Made by a program: the position numbers and the translations under genes. From Pisaster brevispinus (Eukaryota > Echinodermata > Asteroidea > Forcipulatida > Asteriidae): a stretch of 64,000 nt of DNA. Location of the stretch: assembly GCA_023634235.1 (NCBI GenBank), contig JAMKCF010000020.1, forward strand, positions 1,736,001 through 1,800,000, in the 5' to 3' direction. This document shows, piece by piece, positions 13,201 to 21,436 of the stretch. The notes below the pieces were generated by a model. The model was given only the letters and a program-made list of their open reading frames with translations, was not told the origin of the DNA and made no database searches. Numbering within the stretch: the first letter of the stretch is position 1; each line of letters begins with the position of its first letter.

Positions 13201-16200
13201 CAGTGATGACCAGAGCACTTGGCATAATATAAGTTCAACACAGGTAAGAATTTTGATGTCTAACCTACACTGATGTGTATTCATTGCTGAACATAAAGTA
13301 TCCACCATAAAATCAAACTTTTCATGAGTTTGTACTAAAAATGTTCAAATACTGGTTGAACAACAATACATAACTAGTTTCATGAATCTATTAAATTCAA
13401 CAATGAACATTGACATTCAAATGGAATTGCATAATCATCTGCACCCTTTGATTATCCTACCAGGTCACTATGTCTAAACACAATGCAGCTGTCTCATTGG
13501 CTAAAGCTACATTGCAGCTAAATATTTGGTATTGGGATTTTATAACATCAGACTTTCATTCTTGGAATCCATACACACAGTGTGATTTGTCAATAAATTA
13601 AGAGGTGGAGGTAGATTGGTGAGTCTACTGAGTTAAATGTTGTTGTGCAATGCTAGTCTTCATTGCTGATGGCATCACACTGTCACAGTAAGTTAGTTTT
13701 AAAACAATTTAATAATAATAGTGGCTTCTTATAAAGTGCTCATATCCCTCACTAAGTGACACTCAAGGCGCTTCAACATTAAGTATTTTTCTGCAAGGTA
13801 TATGCGGCTACATTTGAAGTAAGAGACCTACTCCTATAGCACTATGTAATGGTTACAAGGTGCTGTGGGGCAATATGCAGCCAATCAAACCAGGAACACT
13901 GGGTCAAACCCCTTCTCTTTTCGATAGTGGGTTCTTTTTTGTGGGTTACAAAACACACTGGGCCACTTGCTATACGTCCCATCCGAAGGACGAAGCAATA
14001 ATGGTGAAGTGTCTTGCTTAAGTACACAAGTGTCACAACTGGGACTCGAACCCACACTCTGCTGATCAGAAACACTAGAGCTTTAGTCCGGTGCTCTTAT
14101 TCGCTTGGCCACGACACTCCAAATTAATTTAAGTTTGCCTTTGTATCCCAACAGATAATCAGAAGGAACACCACATCAAACTCTGCAGCTACCAGCATGT
14201 TCCATCCACCAATCACAGCTCGTTATATCCGCATCATACTAAACCAGACTGATGGCTCTCTATGGATACGTGTTGAACTCCTGGGATGTAAAGGTGAGTT
14301 TTGAAAATAATTGGTTTAATCACATTATCATTCAGAAGAGAAGCAATGGACCTATCAAAAAATGCTTTCAAAGAACTCCAACTAAACACTAGAAATTCAG
14401 AACTCAGGACAGGGGTGCATTTTTCATTTGTAAAATACTAGTAATAATAGTGGCTTCTTAATAAGTTCTCATACTGGTCACTCGGTGATGCTCAAGGCAC
14501 TTCGACATTAAGTGTTTTCCTGCAAGGTATTTTGGGGCTACGTTTGAAGTATGAGACCTACTCCTTTACATAGCACCATGTAATGGTTAACATAGTGCTG
14601 TGGCGCAATATGCAGCCAATCAAACCAGGAACACCGGGGCTAACCCCTTCCATTTTCGGTAAAAGCACTGGGTTCTTTTACGTGCGTTACACAACACACG
14701 GGACCAACGACTTTATGTCCACTCTGAAGAACGAAGCAATCATGGTTAAGTGGCTTGATTAAGGTCACAAGTGTCACGACCGGGACTCAAACCAACACTC
14801 TGCTGATCAGAAACACCAGAGCTTGAGTCCGGTGCTCTTATCCGCTTGGCCATGACAAGCCACTTTTGTATGGAGTTTTTAATTTTAAATGTGTAACTCT
14901 ATGCGTTTCAGTGGATTACTATTTTTAAGCCCTTACACATTTCATTTTTATTGGAAAACCAAACACATCAAGATATTGCTATTCATTATTAAGATAGTAG
15001 AGAGCCATTTAACAAAATTGTACGGTATTCAAACATTTTGCAGTGGATCCAATAAAAATAGAAGTTACTAAGGAAACTGTAAACAATGTGAGCTGTCATC
15101 AATTGACGAGTAGTGTTGTTTGGAAGGAAAGCCAAAAGTGCTGCCATTTTTACACAACTTAATTTGTTTAAATGAAAATCATGGCTATTCATGTTTGTTT
15201 ACAGTTCATTGGGTTTGTGGGCAGCGAATTGGACTAGAAGACCGGAGCATTGGTGACCATAGCATCACAGCCTCAAGTTCCAACCAGGACCAATCAGATT
15301 CTCCAAGTAATTGTCTGCCGAGTAATGGGCGTTTGAATCAAGTCAATGGTGGATGGTGTCCATCACAGAATGACAAAAGTTCAGCTTGGCTTCAGGTTGA
15401 CTTGGTTATGGTGACTCCTATTGAAGGGGTCATAATTCAAGGGAAAGATGACAACACTTCAAACTGGCGTGTGACAGAATTCCAAGTTGAATACAGCCTC
15501 AACAATGACACCTGGCACTATGTAAGTGGCCATGGAGCATCTACAGGTCAACCTCAGGTAAATGTTTTTTCCTTACAACAATACAAGCAAGCTGTTCCCA
15601 ATTTACAATTCTGACTCTTGAAAATAAATGATTCCTCAATTATTACTGCAAACAGAGAACAACTGCTTCTTTGGAAGTAGAAACCATTGAACCAAACAGA
15701 GATAAATGACATCAACAATTGGATTTGAAAACAAATTGCATTAGAAAACTTTGTTTGAATTAGAAATTACCTTAAACCAAACATTGCTGTTTGATTTTAA
15801 AAATTCTACATACAAGTGTAAAAAACAGAGTTGTTTAACTCTATGAACCGGTCTTTCACAACATGTTTTTCTTTGTGATAAGTCTTACTAGACAGGCATT
15901 TATTTATTTATTTAACAGACATTCCGTGGTAATACTGACCAATCAACACCTGTAACTAACAAGTTTGATCAGCCAATCAGAGCACGCTTCATCCGTATCA
16001 GACCAATCAACTATGTGGGATATCCAGCGATTCGCATTGAACTCATTGGATGCAGAAGTAGGTTTATCAATTTATTGACAATGAAGGTTTTCAATTCTTA
16101 CCCATGTTTTTGGGGGAAATTGTTGGTGTTTTGATCTCTCCATTAAGGCACTGTATAAAGGGGACATCATGATCACAGCAGGCCTGGTGACTGCACATGG

Positions 16201-17095
16201 AGTTAAGAACTCTAACCCAGTAACTGCATGTGTACTTGCTGGCCAGTACATTACAATATAGTAATGACGGCACCCTTTGTGATGTGAGGCATGCTGTAAC
16301 TGGGTTAGAGTTCATAATTCCATGTAGAGCCACAGGGGGACAGTCATTATGATCATCATGACTACAGTCCATTTAAATATTCATGTCATTACTCAAAAAG
16401 TGGTTTCACATGAGTTGTACACGAGTTTCTTTGCAGTGTTTGATTGTGCCCTACTTTGATGCTGTAAGAGCAACACTTGCAACACTAATACTAGCACATA
16501 CAGTTATTTAAAACCAACACATGTTTGCACTATGTTTTAAACACTTCAGAAACACAAATGAATTTCCGATTTTGAAAATGAAAGCTCTCCCTTTTTTGAG
16601 CTGATTTTGATCTTCAACATCTGAATGTGGCTTTAAATGCTGCAAGAAAAAGAGAAATCCTTCTAACTTACCAGCCTGACTGCACTCAGGAAAAATACAA
16701 GTTCTAAACCCATTGCTCCAGTCAGCAACTTGTTTCCAATTGTCTTGTGTGAAATATTTATAATGTTTTATTGTTAAAATGAATTCATTTGTTTATTTTC
16801 CTATTTTTCAGGTGGTATTCTTGAGACTGCCAACAATCAAGCCTTCAGTATCAACCGTCACACAGATTTTAACCAAGATGAAACCAACTGTCCAAGTCTG
16901 AATAGTGAAGGAGGTTGGTGGTTTAATAGGTGCACTGGTAAACAAGGTGTCGACAATAACCTTAATGGTGAATATATCCAACCTGGTGATATTATGGGTC
17001 CCTACAAACGAGTCATTAGAGCTAGTGAATGGAATGGTTCTCGTATTGCCAGGACTGAAATCAAAATACGCCGGCAATCTCCCCCTCGTGGCTAA
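447..17095 (+). CDS. Fibrinogen-related protein with four F5/8C (discoidin) domains nested inside the FReD; 5' partial, 11 exons
   Basis: Coding exons: 447-595, 5243-5504, 8682-8989, 9509-9647, 11472-11794, 12313-12454, 12909-13243, 14155-14293, 15205-15557, 15919-16057 and 16812-17095 (stop TAA), about 857 residues. Seen: exons 1-2 carry FReD hallmarks (DCQALLNAGYRLDGIYTIYP, then QRRYDGSVNF). Exons 3-10 carry four F5/8C domains, each opening with a Cys near LGxxDxSI-ITASS and closing with ARYIRI-ELLGC. Exon 11 carries the FReD C-half (NQAFSINRHTDF, GGWWFNRC, NNLNGEY, TEIKIRR). Every donor and acceptor is GT/AG and all phases agree. Known: FReD and F5/8C domains are extracellular lectin-like modules used in innate recognition and adhesion. 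Inferred: a secreted or surface recognition protein. No signal peptide exon is in the window, so the 5' end lies upstream. In a hand alignment the FReD calcium loop keeps only one of three aspartates. The order FReD-N, 4x F5/8C, FReD-C is unusual; see findings. Confidence 0.9.
2498..2821. mobile_element. 324-bp MITE nested in the LINE
   Basis: Perfect 15-bp terminal inverted repeats: AGGCCTTTTCACACT at 2498-2512 and its reverse complement at 2807-2821. TA-containing flanks (TTA/ATA) suggest a short TA-rich target duplication, but it is imperfect. The LINE reading resumes on the far side, so the element inserted after the LINE. It has no coding capacity. Confidence 0.75.
3264..4002. mobile_element. 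739-bp non-autonomous DNA transposon, TAA target duplication (PIF/Harbinger-like?)
   Basis: Perfect 16-bp TIRs (GGGAGCGTCTCAAAAG at 3264-3279, reverse complement at 3987-4002), flanked by TAA at 3261-3263 and 4003-4005. Removing the element and one TAA makes the LINE RT frame read continuously across the site, which confirms the boundaries. The interior is rich in GGAACG/CGTTCC palindromic motifs, densest at 3835-3985. A three-base TWA duplication is typical of PIF/Harbinger; the class is inferred. There is no transposase. Confidence 0.85.
4743..5161. repeat. 211-bp tandem duplication just before exon 2
   Basis: CAAAGCAGGCAAAGAAACTC starts at 4743 and again at 4954. The two copies run in parallel through matching poly-A stretches to CCAAAAGTTG at about 5160. 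They differ by a few substitutions and A-run lengths. The duplication lies 80 bp upstream of the exon 2 acceptor. Confidence 0.88.
5243..5504 (+). CDS. Exon 2: FReD central part, ends in the loop that is interrupted
   Basis: Acceptor TTTATTTCTAG. It joins exon 1 in phase 0 to give GWI-VVQRRYDGSVNF, the canonical FReD stretch, and continues through GEFWLGIE and GPDDYTLSME. It ends IQPT plus one base (phase 1) before donor GTATGT. Reading past the donor yields no FReD sequence before a stop at 5657. Confidence 0.92.
5750..5829. repeat. 40-bp direct duplication
   Basis: Two adjacent copies (5750-5789 and 5790-5829) differ at one base (CTGG versus CTGA). They contain AACCTGACCGTCCGTGTC. Confidence 0.95.
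6441..6530. repeat. 90-bp inverted repeat, left arm
   Basis: Matches the reverse complement of 8329-8418 over all 90 bases with four mismatches by hand count. It overlaps the 3' end of the antisense gag-protease frame. Confidence 0.93.
7228..7257. repeat. 30-base poly-G run
   Basis: Homopolymer encoding polyproline on the minus strand of the gag relic, between the gag and zinc-knuckle regions. The length may be an assembly approximation. Confidence 0.9.
8129..8176. repeat. 24-bp tandem duplication in the gag N-terminal region
   Basis: Two copies of AAT(G/G)(A/G)TCAGGATTACTTC-type sequence, 8129-8152 and 8153-8176. On the minus strand they repeat DNEVIL in the TDP-43-like segment. Confidence 0.88.
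8329..8418. repeat. 90-bp inverted repeat, right arm
   Basis: Partner of 6441-6530. It ends ten bases upstream, in the minus-strand sense, of the probable gag ATG at 8319. The arms are inverted, so they are not a pair of LTRs. Confidence 0.93.
8682..8989 (+). CDS. Exon 3: F5/8C domain 1, first part
   Basis: Acceptor TTTGGTTTCAG, phase 1 in, phase 0 out (donor CAG/GTAAGA). Encodes CGHALGMEDMSIQDDRITAS, then a W-LQV strand and EGVITQG, the usual first two thirds of an F5/8C (discoidin) beta-barrel. Confidence 0.93.
9509..9647 (+). CDS. Exon 4: F5/8C domain 1, second part
   Basis: Acceptor ATTGACAG, donor GAG/GTAAGT, phase 0 in and phase 1 out. Encodes TFHGNTDRSTPVTNIF, then ARYIRIRP and RIELLGC, the closing strands and terminal Cys of the domain. 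It has no start codon and is short, so a simple ORF search misses it. Confidence 0.92.
11472..11794 (+). CDS. Exon 5: F5/8C domain 2, first part
   Basis: Acceptor ATTATCTTTTCAG, phase 1 in, phase 0 out (donor CAG/GTATGT). Encodes VCSHKLGVEDGSIPDESITA, the W-YQVDL strand and a WVTEFLVSYS strand typical of F5/8C domains. Confidence 0.93.
12313..12454 (+). CDS. Exon 6: F5/8C domain 2, second part
   Basis: Acceptor TTTCCTTCACAG, donor ATG/GTAAGA, phase 0 in and phase 1 out. Encodes RFPGSSDRNTRVTNMFNG, then ARYIRIIP and CVELLGC. At 142 bp it is one codon longer than the equivalent exons of the other modules (139 bp). Confidence 0.92.
12909..13243 (+). CDS. Exon 7: F5/8C domain 3, first part
   Basis: Acceptor TCTCTAACAG, phase 1 in, phase 0 out (donor CAG/GTAAGA). 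Encodes WFCLHRLGMGDGSISDYSIT, PWLQIDL and EGVMMLQG. It has the same domain layout as exons 3, 5 and 9. Confidence 0.93.
13711..14120 (-). mobile_element. tRNA-derived SINE, copy 1 (about 410 bp)
   Basis: On the minus strand it starts with a tRNA-like head (GTGGCCAAGCGAATAAGAGC, then GGGTTCGAGTCCCAG as B box), followed by a conserved GACACTTGTGT...AAGCAAGACACTT body and an AATAATAAT-type tail at 13711. It is a retroposed element and not a functional tRNA gene. Confidence 0.82.
14155..14293 (+). CDS. Exon 8: F5/8C domain 3, second part
   Basis: Acceptor TATCCCAACAG, donor AAG/GTGAGT, phase 0 in and phase 1 out. Encodes a diverged TSNSAATSMFHPPITARYIR segment and RVELLGC. Two SINE copies in the same orientation lie directly on either side. 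Confidence 0.92.
14442..14862 (-). mobile_element. tRNA-derived SINE, copy 2
   Basis: Same family, length and orientation as 13711-14120 (shared TCTGCTGATCAGAAACAC, GCTCAAGGC and GTAATAATAGTGG). The two copies bracket exon 8. Confidence 0.82.
15205..15557 (+). CDS. Exon 9: F5/8C domain 4, first part
   Basis: Acceptor GTTTGTTTACAG, phase 1 in, phase 0 out (donor CAG/GTAAAT). Encodes VCGQRIGLEDRSIGDHSITA, AWLQVDL and EGVIIQG. It is the longest first-part exon (353 bp). Confidence 0.93.
15919..16057 (+). CDS. Exon 10: F5/8C domain 4, second part
   Basis: Acceptor TATTTAACAG, donor AA/GTAGGT, phase 0 in and phase 1 out. Encodes TFRGNTDQSTPVTNKFDQPI, then ARFIRIRP and RIELIGC. By eye this is the closest relative of exon 4, which suggests that modules 1 and 4 are sisters or were homogenised. 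Confidence 0.92.
16195..16326. repeat. Imperfect inverted repeat (foldback) in intron 10
   Basis: CATGGAGTTAAGAACTCTAA at 16196 pairs with TTAGAGTTCATAATTCCATG ending near 16324. Arms are about 35 bp and include ACCCAGTAACTGCATG/CATGCTGTAACTGGGT. No gene is seen. Confidence 0.7.
16812..17095 (+). CDS. Exon 11: C-terminal half of the fibrinogen-like domain and stop
   Basis: Acceptor CTATTTTTCAG, phase 1 in. Encodes NQAFSINRHTDFNQDETNC, GGWWFNRC, NNLNGEY, SEWNGSRIARTEIKIRR, then a short PPRG tail and TAA at 17093-17095. It supplies the third and fourth FReD cysteines and the closing strand that exons 1-2 lack. Confidence 0.93.
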
Positions 17096-18476
17096 AAAAC
17101 CACATTCTGAATGAAAAATACATTGAAACCTTATCCTGGCACTAAAATAACATTCATAAGAACACTGAGTTCTTTTTTTTCTTCTTTTTTTTCCTCCAAC
17201 CAGTGCCTTTAACTCAGTTAGTTCATGGGCTGGATATGTTCACCCAATTAACTCCAATAACTCACCTGTCACTCATGACTAACTATTATTTTAGTGTTTG
17301 GACAACAAAGAAAATCTGGGCTTTTCATTCCTGGAACCCGTGCACAGACCATACTCTTCTACTGGATGCCCTTGGTCTGCCATTTCGGGAGTCAAATTCC
17401 ATGTATAGATATTGTGAGTGTGTACAACACCTAAAATGAGCATTTCACAGTACAACACAGCGGGACGATGACTCTCAAAATGGCCCAACCAAGATAATCT
17501 TGTGGTGGTGATGTCAGGTGAATGGGGTCATTAAACTCAACTTGCACAACGAAGGGGCACTATGTCAACTACAATGTGTTTTCTGTTTTTTTTACCCAAT
17601 TGTAAAAGTAAAGCACTCTTTGCACTATCATTCTAACAGAACTATGCTTATTAGAATTAGGTTAACAGCCAAAATACCATTTCACATGTCTAATCTGTGA
17701 GCGGTATCCTGCTCAGTTTGGCTTAGTAGGAAAACTGCGAAACAATATTTTCTGCTTAAGGAGCTCTATGAAATTGGGTCCAGGTTATAAAGATTCTTAA
17801 TCACTAGTAGGATGTTGAGCAGGTTTTACCGAGTACCAACAATGAATTCACTTTTATTACCACACTTTCATTCACTCTTGAAAAGAGTTTGCACCAAAGT
17901 TGTTCTAAGCCTCCATAAGCCTGCAGTGTTACTTAGTTTGGAAAACATTAGCTGAAATAGACAACATCTGATGTGAGGTGGTTGGGTGGTTGAAGTCAGA
18001 TTTCAAAGTTAATTGATTGAATACGATCTTTTTGAGCAACTTCATTCAAGACATAGAGACCCATCAAGTTGACCTTTGTAATCCCCTATTATGCCAATAT
18101 TTCATGTTCACACTTGAACAGTTGTAAGTGGTTTAGATGGTAAACATAAGGTTCCAGATATATTCTGGATTTAAACATCACAGTGCAATGTCCTATCCGA
18201 ATCTTGGGAAAGGAAAGAAGGAGGAAAGTCATAGGATGATATGGTTCAATGCTGTATACCCTGACTGATGGGTCATGGGTCATGGCCTTGCTAGCCTGGC
18301 TTGATACCAATCTTCAATAATCATTCCAATCTAAGGCCACTTAACTCAAAGCCTGTGTCTGTGATATTTAGGCCAAATGGCATCTTGCTTTGATGAAGGT
18401 GGAACCTCAGAGCAAGCCTGTCTGTTGTCATCACCTGAACCTTGTGTTACTTCTGATGGGTTTTGAATTCAATAAA
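17096..18476 (+). other. Probable 3' UTR of the fibrinogen-related gene
   Basis: No coding sequence is evident downstream of the stop. The first good AATAAA followed by A-rich sequence is at 18471-18476. The tract includes a partial copy of the GCTTAGCA-type palindromic repeat ending near 17786 (GCTCTATGAAATTGGGTCC). The polyadenylation site is inferred. Confidence 0.4.
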
Positions 18477-19077
18477 AATGTAAAATAAAATTTCACTCCC
18501 AATGTGTCTAATTATTATTTCTCATAACCTGCTGTTAATTTTAGTGAGGGACATCCTAGAATGTACCGGAAATGTTTTTTTCTTGATTCATACTTTGACT
18601 TTGTAAATTCTCCTAATTTTTCATGTGGTCATTGTTGTAAGTGTTGTCATAGCTGAAACCATTTTTAAAATTCAGAAAGGGCACTTTTGTACTTCAATTC
18701 TAATGTTTCTGTACAAATGGGAGAAGATATTTTGAAACACCACTGTAAAAAGAAAATATAAATATAAATACAATATATATAACTATAAATATGGATACAC
18801 TATGGACAATGGAAATTTTAGATGTGCATCTGGCAACATGAACAATCCACAGCGCAGCGCACCCTCTACAGTGAAACAAGGAGTGTTTTTTTCCCTAAGT
18901 GCTCAACACTAGACTCAGCGCCCTGCGCAGGTAGTTTGGAACCTAATTGAAAACGCAGAAGATGACTGGAAAATCATTTAGAAGCATCACAAACACAAAT
19001 TATCCATGCAATAAACACAGCAGAGCATTACAACCTTACTGCTTTATGAAGAAAACATCACTCCTATATTACCTGTA

Positions 19078-20141
19078 CAGTCATTTGACCAGTTCGGGAT
19101 CACTTTTTGAATTCACATTGTTTTTGGTTGCAATCTCTTTGACATTTTAAACAAAAGAGTTTATCAGTTTACCTAAACATGTTTAAAACTCACCAAGTAT
19201 CCACTGACAAAAAAAGATTAGTACTTTTGAAGAGGCTTTGAGAAAAGTATTGTCACCTGTTTGACCAGTTCAGGATCAGTTGATTCTATTCTGAATCAGT
19301 AGCTTGCCCTCTATTGCAAACCAATACTCCCATTCATAAAACTGTCTCTCAAGGACACAAAGTCTCTCAAGGACACAAAGTGTGTTGGCATGGACATGGA
19401 CTTCCTTTCTCCAGAGAATTTCATGCAAGTGTATTCAACAGCAGCGCAAAAATCCAGCAACAAAAACACAAAACAACAGCAAAGACAAATGAAAAGGTGA
19501 AGCACGCCTAAAAGCAACATTGACCCAAATATCTATTCTTACAGTCGCAATTTCCTCCTCCAAGTTTCATTTTCTCACAAAAAAACAATATTCCTACAAG
19601 AATTTGTTGAAGAAATGTATCTTAAAAGCAACAAATAAACTTTTGACTGCAGCAGTAAGATTTTACCTCACTGAGTGCGGCACCATTTGACGCAATGAGA
19701 GATGCTGAGAAGTGAGTGATCCCGAACTGGTCAAGGGTACGATGCCCCCCAAAAGACGATTTCGGTAATTTCGTCTCCTCAAAAAAACAAGACGACTGCT
19801 CAGTATTTACCTGAAATATTTTTAACACATTCTAAGCATTTAACATAAATTGTATTCGCCCTGGCGTTCAAATTTTAAAGGTGAGAAGTTTTAACAGCGT
19901 TTTTCAACCAACATTTTTTTTTAAATAATGATCAAAATCGCAGACAAACTTCAAGAAAATGGCCATAATTTATTTGTTGATGAAGTTTGGAACCTTATTT
20001 TGGGTTTGTTGGTTTATTGCATGTTATTCTTCACATGTATCAACAGAAATTGGTAATGTGAGAAGTAACTTAATTATGGGGTTGTTGCAAAGTTGAAGTG
20101 ATCCCAAACTGGTCAATGATCCCGAACTGGTCAAATGACTG
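19078..20141. mobile_element. 1.06-kb non-autonomous Tc1/mariner-like element
   Basis: Perfect 25-bp TIRs starting CAGTCATTTGACCAGTTC, flanked by TA on both sides (19076-19077 and 20142-20143). The core GACCAGTTCGGGATCA recurs inside near both ends (about 19263, and inverted at about 19711 and 20097), as expected of subterminal transposase-binding sites. There is no transposase. Known: a TA target duplication is typical of Tc1/mariner; the class is inferred. Confidence 0.82.
19343..19379. repeat. Short direct repeat TCTCTCAAGGACACAAAG x2
   Basis: Two adjacent 18-bp copies inside the mariner-like element. Confidence 0.9.
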
Positions 20142-20636
20142 TATTGTCGTATGGCTACTGACTGTCTGCATGCAAAGCTTGATTGAACATAAACAAACTT
20201 GTTGTGAACAGGTTAATCTTAATTGAAAACTTACTATTACCAAATTCTGTTTTAAAAATGGTTTCTTATTGCAGAAAGTGAAGTTGATGCTGAGGTTTTA
20301 AACTTTGCAATGTCATTAATGTAATGCACTTGTGTACTGCTTCAAAATGTAGAATTTAATATCACTTGGGCATCATGTGCATCATGCAAATTTAGTTATT
20401 GTTGTCACTTTTACTGTTTTGATTGTAAATTGAAAACAAAAATACATTGGCAGTTGTCAAAAACTGATATGTTTTATGAACAGAGTAGCATCATGTGATA
20501 ATGAGATAAAAATGGGTTTTCTTTCCATCAGTTCTAAACATTTTGAAGCAAAATTTACTTCTTTAATTAAACTTTAGAAAACAGATAACAAAAAAACGTA
20601 CCAAGGTAAAGGATAAACAGTTGCCATGGTAACATA

Positions 20637-21436
20637 GACCGCGTTCCCACTGGATCCACAATTACGAGATCCTGACCCCGCAAAAGGATTAGTCGCAGAT
20701 GTGAATCGCGGTCGCGTTCCCACTAGAGTATGATCGCGCATTGATCTCCCTTTTGGGAACGGAAGTGGATTCAAAGTTCACCAATGCAGGTCGACCAAGT
20801 GGGCAGTGCGCAGGCGCAACGTATCTATGGCGACCACACAGTGTGGGGTGGCTCCTAGCTCCTCGTCCGACCATAGTTTGCCACGCTTCTCATCTTTTTG
20901 GGAGGTTTTTTTTTGACGAATTTATGGGACGTTTATTGCTGGGCGCTGCCATCTTTAAAGAACGTGCACGTATGAATACAATGCATCCAAAATTAAAGCG
21001 TGGGTTTGGGCTTAGTGTGGATGCGTTGTACAGAACGTGTAGTTGGTATCGTCACGTGACGTCAATACTGCTTTATGCTTTACTTGCAATTCATGTCACC
21101 AAATGCGTGGTGCTTGCTGGGAATAGAAGAAAAAAGAACACCATTTTCGCGCCATTCGGGCCTACCATACCGGATGTTCGCCCTCAAATTGCGGGGTCTG
21201 ATCGCCCTTTGCGTTCCCACTAGACTTTTGATTGCCCATTAATCCACAAGGGCGATCAGATCCCGCTTTAATCCTACTCCCGAGGTGGATCAAATTTGCG
21301 GGGTCTGATCCTGATCGCCCTCGCATTCCCACTTACGCTTGATCGCCCTTTGATCGCCCTTTTCGAGAAATTGCGGGGTCTGATCGCCCTTTTCTCGAAT
21401 TGCGCGATCAATGCGGGGTCCAGTGGGAACGGGGCC
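20637..21436. mobile_element. 800-bp MITE with CGTTCCCACTGGA termini
   Basis: Left end GACCGCGTTCCCACTGGA and right end TCCAGTGGGAACGGGGCC form TIRs, and ATA flanks both ends (20634-20636, 21437-21439). Internal copies of GCGGGGTCTGATCGCCC (about 21193, 21297, 21370) and GTTCCCACTA add subterminal repeats. The GC-rich open frame inside it (20741-21223) has no recognisable domain. Confidence 0.75.

Noticed and set aside
13711..14862. Two possible tRNA genes (GTGGCCAAGC... heads)
   Set aside because: Both are followed by a shared 300-bp body and recur at 31.6 kb, so they are SINE heads.
20741..21223. 160-codon open frame
   Set aside because: It sits wholly inside a TIR element rich in repeats, and its translation shows no domain.
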